Positions 37,218-45,654 of a DNA stretch of 64,000 nucleotides are shown here, one piece after another. The position numbers and the translations under genes were made by a program. Each line of letters begins with the position of its first letter. Positions within the stretch are counted from its first letter, which is position 1. Under the pieces are notes generated by a model that made no database searches, had not been told where the DNA came from, and saw only the letters and a program-made list of their open reading frames with translations. The stretch lies in NCBI RefSeq assembly GCF_019443125.1, contig NZ_JAHYXK010000015.1:43069-107068 (forward strand), read 5' to 3'. This stretch comes from Pontibacter aydingkolensis. GTDB taxonomy: Bacteria > Bacteroidota > Bacteroidia > Cytophagales > Hymenobacteraceae.

Positions 37218-37454
37218 TTAATGGCTGCCTGCGCTGCTGCCAATATCGGTGCCGCCGTCCTGCACATCGGCGCTGCCTCTGCTGCCGCTTTTCTGCGACG
37301 GGGCGCCACCTACTTTGCCTTTTTTAAGTTTTTCATTGTCTACATCCACTTTCTGGCCAGTGGGGTGTATGTTAGGCACCTTATTACCTTTATTCAAAGT
37401 ATTATCGGTATCCTCGTTTCTTAATTTGTCTTTATCTCTATTGTCTGTATTCAT
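37218..37454 (-). CDS. Small hydrophilic disordered protein
   Basis: 78 residues: starts MNTDNRDKDKLRNEDTDNTL and continues with Lys/Asp/Asn/Gly/Ser, no hydrophobic segment, no Cys or Trp. The composition fits a hydrophilin-like or stress-accumulated protein. It has its own terminator. It is the outermost member of a four-gene group of disordered proteins. No family recognised. Confidence 0.6.
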   Translation of the reverse strand: MNTDNRDKDKLRNEDTDNTLNKGNKVPNIHPTGQKVDVDNEKLKKGKVGGAPSQKSGSRGSADVQDGGTDIGSSAGSH

Positions 37455-37514
37455 GGTTCTTAAATTTAGTTAAAATGTATGTAGAGCCTGATTTGCTCTT
37501 GTTTCTGCTAACTG

Positions 37515-38261
37515 CTAGCTGTTTTCGTAATTTTCATCAAAGTCGTTTCTGTTTGGATCTGGGTGGCGGCTGGTGTAGTGGCCGTGATAACTTTGCCTGT
37601 GGCCGCTCAAAGGGTCGTATTGCCTGTTCCAGTCCGGGTCGTAGTTACTGGTGCCATCATAGCCAAAACTCAGCGAGCCGGCCATGTTACCGTAATTCTC
37701 TCCACCGCCACGTCCGTAATTGTCAGGTCCGTAGTTAGCGTTAAAATTGCTGCTGCCGCCAACAAATCTGTCGCGGTCATCCATACGGCTTCTTACACTG
37801 CGATAGTTGTAATGGTCGTGATCGCTTTCATGCCGTGGTCTGTTCCAGTTGCTGCTATTGCCTGAGCGGTAAGAGCGGCCCTGGTTGCGGTAATGGCTGT
37901 CTGTATTATAGTTGTCTGCGTCGTAGCCGCCACGGTTACTGTGAGTTTGGCCACTCCAGTCTCTTTCATGATCACGCTTGCTGCCACTCTCTTCTGCGCG
38001 ACGGTTACTTTTGTTGTAATCACGGTTATAATCATTGTTATAATTTTGATTATAGTCGCGATTGTAGTTACGGTTATAGTCGCCCTGACTGCGGTCTCTG
38101 TCTCTTTTCCAGTCCCAGGTGCTTACATTTCTATGGTCACTGCTGTTATCGAAACGGTACGCCCCGCGATACATGTCCTCATCTACCCGGCGCTCGTTAT
38201 TCCGGTATTGGCTTCGGTGCTCAGGGTTACCTGTTCTGTCATATCTATCTTTTCCTTCCAT
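37515..38261 (-). CDS. Disordered Tyr/Arg/Asp/Asn-rich protein
   Basis: 248 residues with no hydrophobic core, signal peptide or known domain. About residues 60-85 is a short-period stretch of NYNRD/NYNND type units (YNRNYNRDYNQNYNNDYNRD). The rest alternates Tyr, Arg, Asp, Gly, Ser, Asn and His (for example GRGGGENYGNMAGSLSFGYD). Spaced Tyr and Arg among Gly/Ser/Asn spacers is the pattern of proteins that form condensates, but here this is inference. The opposite strand has long hydrophobic frames that I regard as shadows. It is divergent from the next gene over a 143-base gap. Confidence 0.65.
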   Translation of the reverse strand: MEGKDRYDRTGNPEHRSQYRNNERRVDEDMYRGAYRFDNSSDHRNVSTWDWKRDRDRSQGDYNRNYNRDYNQNYNNDYNRDYNKSNRRAEESGSKRDHERDWSGQTHSNRGGYDADNYNTDSHYRNQGRSYRSGNSSNWNRPRHESDHDHYNYRSVRSRMDDRDRFVGGSSNFNANYGPDNYGRGGGENYGNMAGSLSFGYDGTSNYDPDWNRQYDPLSGHRQSYHGHYTSRHPDPNRNDFDENYENS

Positions 38262-38404
38262 GCTTTTTTTCTGTTTTGGTTATACCTTTTAACGCATGAA
38301 GCTGGCTTGGGTTTAGGAACAACAATACCGTGCAGTTAACCAAAGTGCTGCATCCTACCGTAATAAGGTATGTAATTGAGTTTAACCTATATAAAACCTA
38401 AGCT

Positions 38405-39088
38405 ATGAGAGACAACAGAAGATATGAACGACGTGATAATATGGAGCATGGAGCTGGAGACCCTGATGCACGTTGGTTGCATGGTCACCACCAGGGCGAA
38501 AATTCAGACCGGCGAAACTATACTATAGATACGCACTTTAACCGAGGCTATGGCCGAAACGAGTATAGTCAGTTCGGCGACAGTGCCAGCTTCAACGAAA
38601 ATGCTGACTACCGCCAGATGTCCGGAGAAGGCCGCTTTGCACCCGGAGGCGCCCAGTATGCCGGTGAGGATTTTACCAGACGTAACCGCGAGTCTGACAA
38701 CCCCTACGGCATGAGCTATGTACCCAACGACGGTTATAACTCCGGACGCCACTACGATGCCCGCGCAGATTACAGCGATCAGGACTATAGTGATATGCGG
38801 AGTAACCGCGAACCCCATACCAGGTACAGAATAGCTGATGAAGGCTTTGGGCATGATGTGCGCTCCGGACGCGACAACGATAACTGGGCACGCGGCTCTA
38901 TGGGCGATTATGAGTCTTACCGACGCTACGAAATGGGCAACCGCAACTACGATAACGACTATAGCGGAGGCTTTGCAGACCGTAATTATACCCCGGGAGC
39001 TACTCATTATGGCGAAGGCAGCTACAACAGCGAAATGGATCGCTGGCAAAGCGAATCGCAGCAAAAGGGCAAAAGAGGCAACCGATAA
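38405..39088 (+). CDS. Disordered Tyr/Arg/Asp/Gly-rich protein, MRDNR type
   Basis: 227 residues, wholly hydrophilic, beginning MRDNRRYERRDNMEHG. Tyr, Arg, Asp, Gly and Asn dominate, with regular Tyr spacing (RNREPHTRYRIADEG; NYDNDYSGGFADRNYT). No domain, signal or helix-forming hydrophobic pattern. It shares its first 15 bases (ATGAGAGACAACAGA) with the next gene, 52 bases downstream, so the two probably arose by duplication and are co-transcribed. Function unknown; stress or desiccation protection is a guess from composition. Confidence 0.65.
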   Translation: MRDNRRYERRDNMEHGAGDPDARWLHGHHQGENSDRRNYTIDTHFNRGYGRNEYSQFGDSASFNENADYRQMSGEGRFAPGGAQYAGEDFTRRNRESDNPYGMSYVPNDGYNSGRHYDARADYSDQDYSDMRSNREPHTRYRIADEGFGHDVRSGRDNDNWARGSMGDYESYRRYEMGNRNYDNDYSGGFADRNYTPGATHYGEGSYNSEMDRWQSESQQKGKRGNR

Positions 39089-39140
39089 TTTGTAACTACA
39101 GGTGCCGGCATCAGTGGGGCACCTTTAAGCTATTATAATA

Positions 39141-39698
39141 ATGAGAGACAACAGAGAAATGAACTATGGCAGCTATAGCCAACAATACAGCCAAGGGCAG
39201 CGTGACAGTGGACCTTACCAGGGAAGGCGCCATGCATACCTTGGCGATACGCAACATGAGCCTGGTCAGGATTACCGCAGGCAGCAAAGCCGTGAATATG
39301 GCAGAAGAGGAGGAGAAGTAGGCATGCGTGATGAACGCTATGAACAAATGTATGATATCAGCAACTACACTGCTCAGCCGCGCTCAGAGGAGTATGGCCT
39401 GCCACGTTCAGCTGAAAATGACCTGGACACCATGGGGCATTTCCCGCGTGCCGGCGAGGGGCCTTATGCAGGCCAGCAGCGCCATTATAGCTATAATATG
39501 GGCTACAACCCTAACTATGATAACCCGGAAGAAGGCGATATGTACCGTAGCATGGATAGCAGAGGAAACCATGGTTACCGACACGATGCCTCCTATGGCA
39601 ATGAAGACGCCTTCCGGGACTTTGAAGACGACAGGTATGGAATAGGAGAAAGGGTTAACAGAGTAGGAGACCGCTATTACGGGCATTTTGGGAGGTAG
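39141..39698 (+). CDS. Disordered Tyr/Arg/Gly-rich protein, MRDNR type
   Basis: 185 residues, beginning MRDNREMNYGSYSQQYSQGQ, then QRDSGPYQGRRHAYLG and ending VNRVGDRYYGHFGR. Like its upstream neighbour, it lacks hydrophobic segments and known domains. Composition (Tyr, Arg, Gly, Asp, Gln, Met) resembles low-complexity condensate-forming proteins. An imperfect terminator hairpin follows, marking the end of the two-gene unit. Confidence 0.65.
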   Translation: MRDNREMNYGSYSQQYSQGQRDSGPYQGRRHAYLGDTQHEPGQDYRRQQSREYGRRGGEVGMRDERYEQMYDISNYTAQPRSEEYGLPRSAENDLDTMGHFPRAGEGPYAGQQRHYSYNMGYNPNYDNPEEGDMYRSMDSRGNHGYRHDASYGNEDAFRDFEDDRYGIGERVNRVGDRYYGHFGR

Positions 39699-39771
39699 CA
39701 AGTAAAAATGTATACTTTCTGAAACATATGCGTATAACACGCAGTACATTAGTATTAAATTTCCATCTGAG

Positions 39772-39803
39772 AAAAGGCCGTAGCGTAAGCTGCGGCTTTT
39801 TTT
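39772..39803 (+). terminator. Terminator with one-base bulge
   Basis: AAAAGGCCGTAGC pairs with GCTGCGGCTTTT apart from one extra G and a G-U pair, followed by TTTTTTT. Ends the disordered-protein transcript. Confidence 0.75.
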
Positions 39804-39879
39804 ATATGTGTTACCACATCTGTTGCATATACATTAAACTATTACTATGTTTAACAGTTCAACCTAACACAACAACCTC

Positions 39880-40428
39880 ATGCAAGTTTTGAAAAAGATC
39901 GGCTTAACCTTATTGTCGCTGGTAGTAGTGCTGCTAATAGTCTCGTTCTTTTTGCCATCTAAAGTTACAGTTGTGCGCACTGCTGTGCTTAAGGCACCAA
40001 CACCGCTTGTTTTTGAGCAGGTTAACATGCTGCAAAACTGGGAAAAGTGGTCTCCGTGGCATAAAATTGATCCGCAGATGCTGCTTTCTTACGAAGGACC
40101 TGACGGCGGCAAGGATGCAAAGTATAACTGGTTCAGCATACACCCGAATGTAGGTAACGGCTCACTTACAATTACAGAAAGCGTACCTAACCAGCGCATC
40201 GATACTAAAATGCAGTTTGAAGGTGAAAGCGACGGACTTGCATATTATCTTTTCGAAGAAACACCGGAAGGTACAAAAGTAACCTGGACCATGGAGGCGG
40301 ATATGGGGTCTAACCCGATCAATAAATATTTTGGACTGATGATGGATGGCATGTTAGGCCCTGACTTTGAGCGCGGCCTCGAAAACCTAAGAAATGTAGT
40401 AGAACAGCCAACTGCAGTAGCCAGGTAA
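39880..40428 (+). CDS. SRPBCC (START-like) family protein, membrane-anchored
   Basis: 182 residues: one N-terminal membrane helix (LTLLSLVVVLLIVSFFL) and then a helix-grip SRPBCC domain (VVRTAVLKAPTPLVFEQVNMLQNWEKWSPW near the start, YYLFEETPEGTKVTWTMEADM, then a C-terminal helix MMDGMLGPDFERGLENLRNVV). Members bind hydrophobic ligands or act as polyketide-cyclase-like proteins; this branch is usually a single membrane-tethered protein of unknown ligand. Ends at a very long hairpin. Confidence 0.82.
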   Translation: MQVLKKIGLTLLSLVVVLLIVSFFLPSKVTVVRTAVLKAPTPLVFEQVNMLQNWEKWSPWHKIDPQMLLSYEGPDGGKDAKYNWFSIHPNVGNGSLTITESVPNQRIDTKMQFEGESDGLAYYLFEETPEGTKVTWTMEADMGSNPINKYFGLMMDGMLGPDFERGLENLRNVVEQPTAVAR

Positions 40429-40437
40429 ACAGAACAA

Positions 40438-40501
40438 GAATATCCTATAAAAAAGAGAGCCATCCTGTAAGAAGGATGGCTCTCTTTTTTATAGGATATT
40501 C
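40438..40501. terminator. Bidirectional terminator with perfect 29-bp stem
   Basis: 40438-40466 is the exact inverted complement of 40473-40501 (arms include TATAAAAAAGAGAGCCATCC), with a six-base loop GTAAGA. It sits between the convergent SRPBCC and flippase-like genes. A 29-bp perfect stem is far longer than needed for termination. Confidence 0.92.
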
Positions 40502-40551
40502 AGAATTCTAAGCGATACTTAAGACAGGTTTGTTGGGTACATGAATGGCTT

Positions 40552-41655
40552 CTATGCTATTTTGATAGTTGCTGGCTTTGCTTCTTCTAAGTTTATTTTA
40601 ACTGCCGGCTCAGTATGTTCGCGTTTAAACCTGCTTGCTACCCACCTCGGAAACACAATGGCTCCTATCAACAAGTATAAATAATAGGTTAACAGGCGGT
40701 AAAGCAAAACTACGATCGCGGTAAAACCACCCAGGTAAACCCCAAAAAAGGCCGGGAACGAGATCTCTGCCACACCAGCTCCGCCAGGTGTTACAGACAA
40801 GAAAAGTAAAATCTTATACACAAGGTTTCGCGCAAAAACTACTAAGTGGTCCTGATAGTCAAGCTGTGTAAAGGCAGCGATCAGGCAGCCTATGATAGCG
40901 TAACGTGCCGTCCATACAAAGATAGTTGAGATGCTGGCATGCAGCCAGAAGGAGGCATCTTTGGTGCGCAGGTGCTTCGAGGCAATCAGCAGTTCGTTGG
41001 CATGCTGAAATAAAGCAGCTCTCCAGCGTTTAAATGGTTTAAGCTGCCCGATATATAGCATTAGTTTTTTAACCCCTTTAGGATTGATAAAAAGGGCATA
41101 GAACATGATGCAGGCATAGAGCGTGATCATCAGGTAGCTTGCAAAAAAAGCGATGGCAATGCCCTCGCGCATGGTCTGGTTTAGCCCTACCATTTCCGGG
41201 AAAACCTGGCCTCCTGTAAACAGCAGCACTAGCGGTAAGGCCACCACAAAGTATAAATTATCGAGCATGGCCGTTACCATAACCTGCGCAATGGATTTGC
41301 CCAGCGGAATTTTCTCCTTAAAAAGTATATAGGCCGCAATAGTAGAGCCACTTACAACTGAAGGCAAAACACTAGAAGCAAACTCCCACAGCATGATCAC
41401 GTTAAAGCTTTGTTTCCAACTTAGTACTTTATCAGTTATAAACCGGATGCGGTACATATACCCAAAGTCACGGACAAAAAGTACCAGCAGCGCCATCCCG
41501 ATCCAAAAGGGGCTGGCATTTAGTAAGGTACTTAATTGAGAGGGCTCGTAGTTCTGGTAAAGCATATACACGATTACCCCTAAACCCAAAAGTATGGGCA
41601 GAAGTATCCGGGGGACTGAAAAATGCTTTTTAAAGTTCTGTTGCGTTAGCGCCAT
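40552..41655 (-). CDS. LPG synthase transmembrane / UPF0104 flippase-like protein
   Basis: 367 residues with about eight membrane helices and the family features: N-terminal ILLPILLGLGVIVYMLYQN, a short RDFGYMYRIRFITDK turn, SSVLPSVVSGSTIAAYIL, and the C-terminal VTPGGAGVAEISFPAFFGVYLGG. The last motif (P-G-G-x-G-x-x-E) is characteristic of the transmembrane domain shared with MprF/AglD. Stand-alone copies probably flip lipids or glycolipids. No lysyl-transferase domain is attached. ATG at 41653-41655. Confidence 0.87.
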   Translation of the reverse strand: MALTQQNFKKHFSVPRILLPILLGLGVIVYMLYQNYEPSQLSTLLNASPFWIGMALLVLFVRDFGYMYRIRFITDKVLSWKQSFNVIMLWEFASSVLPSVVSGSTIAAYILFKEKIPLGKSIAQVMVTAMLDNLYFVVALPLVLLFTGGQVFPEMVGLNQTMREGIAIAFFASYLMITLYACIMFYALFINPKGVKKLMLYIGQLKPFKRWRAALFQHANELLIASKHLRTKDASFWLHASISTIFVWTARYAIIGCLIAAFTQLDYQDHLVVFARNLVYKILLFLSVTPGGAGVAEISFPAFFGVYLGGFTAIVVLLYRLLTYYLYLLIGAIVFPRWVASRFKREHTEPAVKINLEEAKPATIKIA

Positions 41656-41941
41656 ACTAAATGCGTGGTCAAATTCCGGACCACAATTGTTTTGCCTTAA
41701 TCTATTTAGTGAATGTGCTGCAAACCATCTAAGCTTTAGCTGTATTAAGAGGTTACAGGCAAAGCGTATAGTGCACAGCGCCAGGAAAGGTAGGCTTAAT
41801 TGTTATCCTTTAAATGCTGGAGATCTTGATTTAGTGCATTAAGGCTGGTGCTATTCCGTAAAAGGACGTTTATAACGGACGAAGCCCATGATTAGGTAAG
41901 TTGAGAAGAAAGCTATGTTTTAGAGAAAGTATAGATACAGC

Positions 41942-42790
41942 TTAGCAGCCGATGGTTTGAAACACAGCCACTTTTTTGTACAACTTACCTTTCTCGGCCT
42001 TTGATGATAAAAAGAGCGCTATGGTTGATATATTATAGTGGTTCGAGATGTCAATCAGTAAATCAGGAACCCCGTCGCGGTCCAGGTCGCCGGCCCAGAG
42101 CAGCATGTAGATAGATTTCTCGAACTGCTCGTCTTCTGCCAGGGTCTGCTCTATCCGTTTTCCTTTTTTAGAACCCGACACCTTCCACCTGTAATCTTTG
42201 TAGCTGTACTTGCCCTCGCTAAGTTGTGTGCTGTCGCCGTAAGCCTTAATGCTATAGGGTCTGCCTTTAAAAGTATAGGTAAGTGTCTTATTAGCCGGGA
42301 TGATGTTACTTGTAAAGGCAACAGTATCAAGCTCACCTTCTTTATACTTCTCAAGCCCTGTCAGGAAAAATACAGTATTAGAGTCCTGGCTAATAACTTC
42401 TCTGCCTGAAATAATTCTTTTGCCGTTTATTTCCTGGTCCGAGTCGGCCACAGGGTCGTAGGTTGGTTTAACCTGTAGGCTGGCAGGGCGCAGGTAATAG
42501 CGGCCATCTTCATAAAAAACGGCCAGCCAGGATCTCTTCTCGGCACCTTGCCATACTTCCTGCTTATGGAAACTGCCCTCGAGCAGTAACTTTAGAGGTG
42601 TGTCGGGTTCGGGTGCCAGGTCTGTGGTATCAGCTTCGTAAGCTATGTATATATGTTCTTTTTTGCCGGCTTCATCTTCATCTTCTTCTATGGCCACAGC
42701 ATGGTCGGTAGGTGGGCCGGTAACAGCTTTATCAGCAGATTGCTTGCAGCTAAAGAACAACACCAGCGGTAGTAGCAGAAGTTTACGCAT
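41942..42790 (-). CDS. Hypothetical lipoprotein with a calcium-binding-like loop
   Basis: 282 residues with lipoprotein signal LVLFFSC (Cys15), then an acidic linker (EEDEDEAGKKE). The mature part is beta-rich with no known domain until the C-terminus, where AGDLDRDGVPDLLID matches the D-x-D-x-D-G Ca2+ loop found in FG-GAP and dockerin-like repeats. Likely a surface or periplasmic protein. It has its own transcript. No functional call. Confidence 0.6.
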   Translation of the reverse strand: MRKLLLLPLVLFFSCKQSADKAVTGPPTDHAVAIEEDEDEAGKKEHIYIAYEADTTDLAPEPDTPLKLLLEGSFHKQEVWQGAEKRSWLAVFYEDGRYYLRPASLQVKPTYDPVADSDQEINGKRIISGREVISQDSNTVFFLTGLEKYKEGELDTVAFTSNIIPANKTLTYTFKGRPYSIKAYGDSTQLSEGKYSYKDYRWKVSGSKKGKRIEQTLAEDEQFEKSIYMLLWAGDLDRDGVPDLLIDISNHYNISTIALFLSSKAEKGKLYKKVAVFQTIGC

Positions 42791-43029
42791 AAGGGCAAAG
42801 GTTTACGGGCCACAAATTAATAAATTAATCGGGTAAATAAGCTGTGTGCTCATTTTACCTCACAGCAACTATACCGGTTTTAAAAGAGTTTAATACTATA
42901 TAATGCCTGCTATAATTTATTGTAAATCAATTTACAGTTTGTGTTAAGTTATACTTGTAGTTTAAGTTGTTTGATAGGGTGTACTACAGTAAATATATAC
43001 TCTGCCGCAGTACAGAACGTAAGTGTTTT

Positions 43030-44124
43030 ATGATGAAGAAGAGCTTATTGCCGTGGGGTGTTATGGCTTTACTGTTGCTGGTATTGGCAGGGGCAGCAGG
43101 ATTAGGTACGCCGCCTGCTACGCTTTATACTTCTGATGCAGTGGCGCCGGCGCACAGGTTCAGAGGCGTAAGCTGGGTAGCCGGGGATTCTATAACAGTG
43201 GAGCAACTGGCTCAGCTTAAAAAGCATCATGTTTCCTGGATTGCCCAGACACCCTTCGGCTGGCAAAAAGCCTACAACGAACCTGAGATAACGATCAGCC
43301 GTGGGAACAGGGTATACTGGGGTGAGCGCGACAAAGGGTTGATACACACAACCCAACTGGCAAAGCAACTGGGGCTTAAAACATTGCTAAAGCCGCACAT
43401 CTGGCTCATGGACCGCAACAGTGGCAAATGGCTCGGAGATATTGAGATGCAGACAGAGGAGGAATGGCAGCAGTGGTTTGCCAATTACAGCGCCTTCATA
43501 CTCCATTTTGCCCGCCTGGCCGAAGCACAAAACATAGAAGCCCTTTGTATCGGTACAGAGTTATACTTGCCAGCCGTGAGGCGCGAACAAGACTGGCGCA
43601 ACCTTATCCGTGAAATCCGAAAAGTGTACAAAGGCCAGCTGACATACGCCGCCAATTGGTACAAAGAGTATGAGGAGATCAGGTTTTGGGACGCGCTTGA
43701 TTTTATTGGCATACAGGCTTACTTCCCGCTGACAGATAAATCGGAGCCAAGCCTGGCGGAACTTACAGATGGGTGGCAGTTGCACCAGGCAGCTATTGCC
43801 AGGCTGCAGGCAAAGTATAAAAAGCCTGTGGTGTTTACCGAGATAGGCTATAAAAGCACACCAGATGCCGCTATAGAGCCCTGGAAATGGCCCGGCAGAG
43901 ACTGGCAGCAGGTACCATTATCCGAGCAGACCCAGGCAAACGCTTATGAGGCCATGTTCCGGCAGTTTTGGCAGCAACCCTGGTTTGGCGGTACGTTTAT
44001 CTGGAAGTGGTACCCGCAACTGCGTGAAAACCGCCGCGACCACCTGGATTTCACGCCACAGAACAAACCCGCAGCAGAGGTGATGGCAAGATGGTACGGC
44101 GAAGCAAATGAAAAAGGCCGGTAG
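43030..44124 (+). CDS. Glycoside hydrolase family 113-like TIM-barrel enzyme
   Basis: About 364 residues from ATG 43030 (MMKKSLLPWGVMALLLLVLA, a signal peptide or anchor); a TTG at 42967 would add an unsuited N-terminus. RFRGVSWVAGD starts the barrel; likely catalytic residues are Glu in CIGTELYLP (acid/base) and Glu in VVFTEIGYKS (nucleophile). Aromatic WIAQTPFGWQ and IWKWYP fit a sugar cleft. GH113 contains beta-1,4-mannanases. The substrate is not certain. An overlapping hairpin terminator follows. Confidence 0.82.
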   Translation: MMKKSLLPWGVMALLLLVLAGAAGLGTPPATLYTSDAVAPAHRFRGVSWVAGDSITVEQLAQLKKHHVSWIAQTPFGWQKAYNEPEITISRGNRVYWGERDKGLIHTTQLAKQLGLKTLLKPHIWLMDRNSGKWLGDIEMQTEEEWQQWFANYSAFILHFARLAEAQNIEALCIGTELYLPAVRREQDWRNLIREIRKVYKGQLTYAANWYKEYEEIRFWDALDFIGIQAYFPLTDKSEPSLAELTDGWQLHQAAIARLQAKYKKPVVFTEIGYKSTPDAAIEPWKWPGRDWQQVPLSEQTQANAYEAMFRQFWQQPWFGGTFIWKWYPQLRENRRDHLDFTPQNKPAAEVMARWYGEANEKGR

Positions 44125-44137
44125 TTAACCGGCCTTT
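44113..44137. terminator. Hairpin overlapping the end of the GH113-like gene
   Basis: AAAGGCCGGT / ACCGGCCTTT, loop AGTTA, includes the stop codon. It can serve both this gene and the convergent lipocalin-like gene. Confidence 0.8.
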
Positions 44138-44160
44138 CTGTATAATTAAATTACAAATTA

Positions 44161-44592
44161 TTACATCCGCTCCAAAAGGATTGTTTCTTCCTCTGTATGT
44201 ATATCTGTATTTGTAGATGGGAAAGTATACTTTCTGTAAAGTTTAAGGGTTGTGCCGCTCAATAGTACAATCTCATAAGTAAAACGGGCATCCGACGTAA
44301 ACTTTAACTTGTTTCCTTTGTCTATCAACTCCCAAGTGCTGGTGCTGTTCGTGTTCTCAATATAAACACCGCCCTCAAGCAGTTCCTTTGTAAATTTGCC
44401 TTTTTCAAAGCTGGAGGTGTTATCTACATACACAGTTTGACTGCCATTGTGAGTTTTATAGACTTTAATACGTGACTCTACTATATTCCATTTGCCAAGC
44501 AACTGCTCTTCTCTTGAAGGTACTTCGTCTTTATTGCAAGCAGATACCAAGAAGCAGCACAGCAACAGGCTAAATAATGCTCTTAAGCTCAT
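44161..44592 (-). CDS. Lipocalin-like lipoprotein
   Basis: 144 residues starting at ATG 44590-44592 (MSLRALFSLLLCCFLVSACN), a clear lipoprotein signal with Cys20; a longer upstream frame runs into dapA and is not real. The mature part EEQLLGKWNIVESRIKVYK...STSTWELIDKGNKLKF...YEIVLLSGTTLKLYRKY fits the lipocalin-like domain common in Bacteroidota lipoproteins. The start lies five bases beyond the dapA stop, so it is the second gene of a dapA operon. Confidence 0.78.
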   Translation of the reverse strand: MSLRALFSLLLCCFLVSACNKDEVPSREEQLLGKWNIVESRIKVYKTHNGSQTVYVDNTSSFEKGKFTKELLEGGVYIENTNSTSTWELIDKGNKLKFTSDARFTYEIVLLSGTTLKLYRKYTFPSTNTDIHTEEETILLERM

Positions 44593-44597
44593 TACAA

Positions 44598-45467
44598 TTA
44601 CAAAAGCTTGTACACCCTGTCTTTTAAACCGGCAGATGCATCTACTAACGGCAGCCTTACATGAGGGCCACAAACGCCAAAACGCTCCAGAACAACTTTT
44701 ACGCCTACAGGATTGCCTTCTTCGTACATCAACGGGTTAAGGTCTACAAAATCGTTCATAAGCGCAGCAGCCTCTTTAAACTGGTAGCTCAGGGCAAGCT
44801 CGATCATTCTAGAGAACTTGTCCGGGAAAGCGTTTGCCAATACTGAGATAACACCCTCTGCACCAAAGGCAGCCATTGGCACAGTCAACAGGTCGTCGCC
44901 GCTGATCAGCATAAAGTCAGCTGGTTTGTGCTTGGCAATAGCCATACATTGCTCCAGGTTGCCAGATGCCTCTTTAACACCGATAATATTTTCGTGCAGC
45001 GCCAGTTTTAACGTGGTATCTGCTGTAACATTGCTGCCAGTGCGGCCAGGAACGTTGTAAAGTATAACCGGAACCGGCGAGTTATTAGCTATAAGCGTGT
45101 AGTGCTGGAAAATACCCTGCTGCGATGGTTTGTTATAGTAGGGGCTAACAGAAAGTATAGCCGTAATACCATCCAAGTCAGTGTTCTTAAGTAGGTCCAG
45201 TACATGCTGTGTGTTATTGCCTCCGATGCCGTATACCAAAGGGACTTTGCCATTTACCTGCTGTTTGATAACGCGCAATATTTCAGCCTTCTCTTCTGCG
45301 GTAGTGGTTACCGACTCCGCTGTGGTGCCGTTGATAACAAGGTAGTTCACGCCACCTTCCAGCACAAAAGTTAGTAGTTTCTTTAGCGCATTGTAATCAA
45401 CGGATAAGTCTTCTTTAAACGGTGTAACAAGGGCCACGCCCGTTCCTCTTAATTTCTCTCTAATCAT
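44598..45467 (-). CDS. dapA: 4-hydroxy-tetrahydrodipicolinate synthase
   Basis: 289 residues, (beta/alpha)8 aldolase. The Schiff-base Lys is Lys165 in IIGVKEASGN; the proton relay Tyr is Tyr137 in ILYNVPGRTG, with Thr49 in GTTAES. It joins pyruvate and aspartate semialdehyde at the first committed step of lysine and diaminopimelate synthesis. No other dap genes adjoin. Start ATG at 45465-45467. Confidence 0.96.
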   Translation of the reverse strand: MIREKLRGTGVALVTPFKEDLSVDYNALKKLLTFVLEGGVNYLVINGTTAESVTTTAEEKAEILRVIKQQVNGKVPLVYGIGGNNTQHVLDLLKNTDLDGITAILSVSPYYNKPSQQGIFQHYTLIANNSPVPVILYNVPGRTGSNVTADTTLKLALHENIIGVKEASGNLEQCMAIAKHKPADFMLISGDDLLTVPMAAFGAEGVISVLANAFPDKFSRMIELALSYQFKEAAALMNDFVDLNPLMYEEGNPVGVKVVLERFGVCGPHVRLPLVDASAGLKDRVYKLL

Positions 45468-45575
45468 ACTTTATTTTCTGAACCGTAAAGTTCTGTCTAT
45501 GTCTCCGTTTCTGCAAGTATTCGCTTCGTATTTCGTATCACGAAGTATGTATCACGACACTTCATTTAATGATAA

Positions 45576-45654
45576 AGGACTCTATGACAAAGGACAAAAG
45601 ACCTGTCTGACACGTCATATATTTAACAATCACCAATTATCAATTAGCAATCAC
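45576..45654. repeat. Low-complexity intergenic phrase, third occurrence
   Basis: Runs through GACAAAGGACAAAAGAC and then AACAATCACCAATTATCAATTAGCAATCACC-like sequence up to the regulator gene stop. It mirrors the wording at 16575-16632 (GTCTTTTGTCTTTT, AATAACCAATAACC) and 4432-4530. Confidence 0.4.

Noticed and set aside
37835..38339. Long plus-strand hydrophobic frames (about 150 residues)
   Set aside because: They are antisense to the hydrophilic Tyr/Arg-rich gene; the Val/Ile/Ala runs are what antisense of Asn/Asp/Tyr codons gives.
38504..39064. 186-residue minus-strand hydrophobic frame
   Set aside because: Antisense of the MRDNR-type gene; same reasoning, and no start context or neighbours supporting it.
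44598..44673. N-terminal extension of the lipocalin-like gene
   Set aside because: It would overlap dapA out of frame; ATG at 44592 gives a proper lipoprotein signal.
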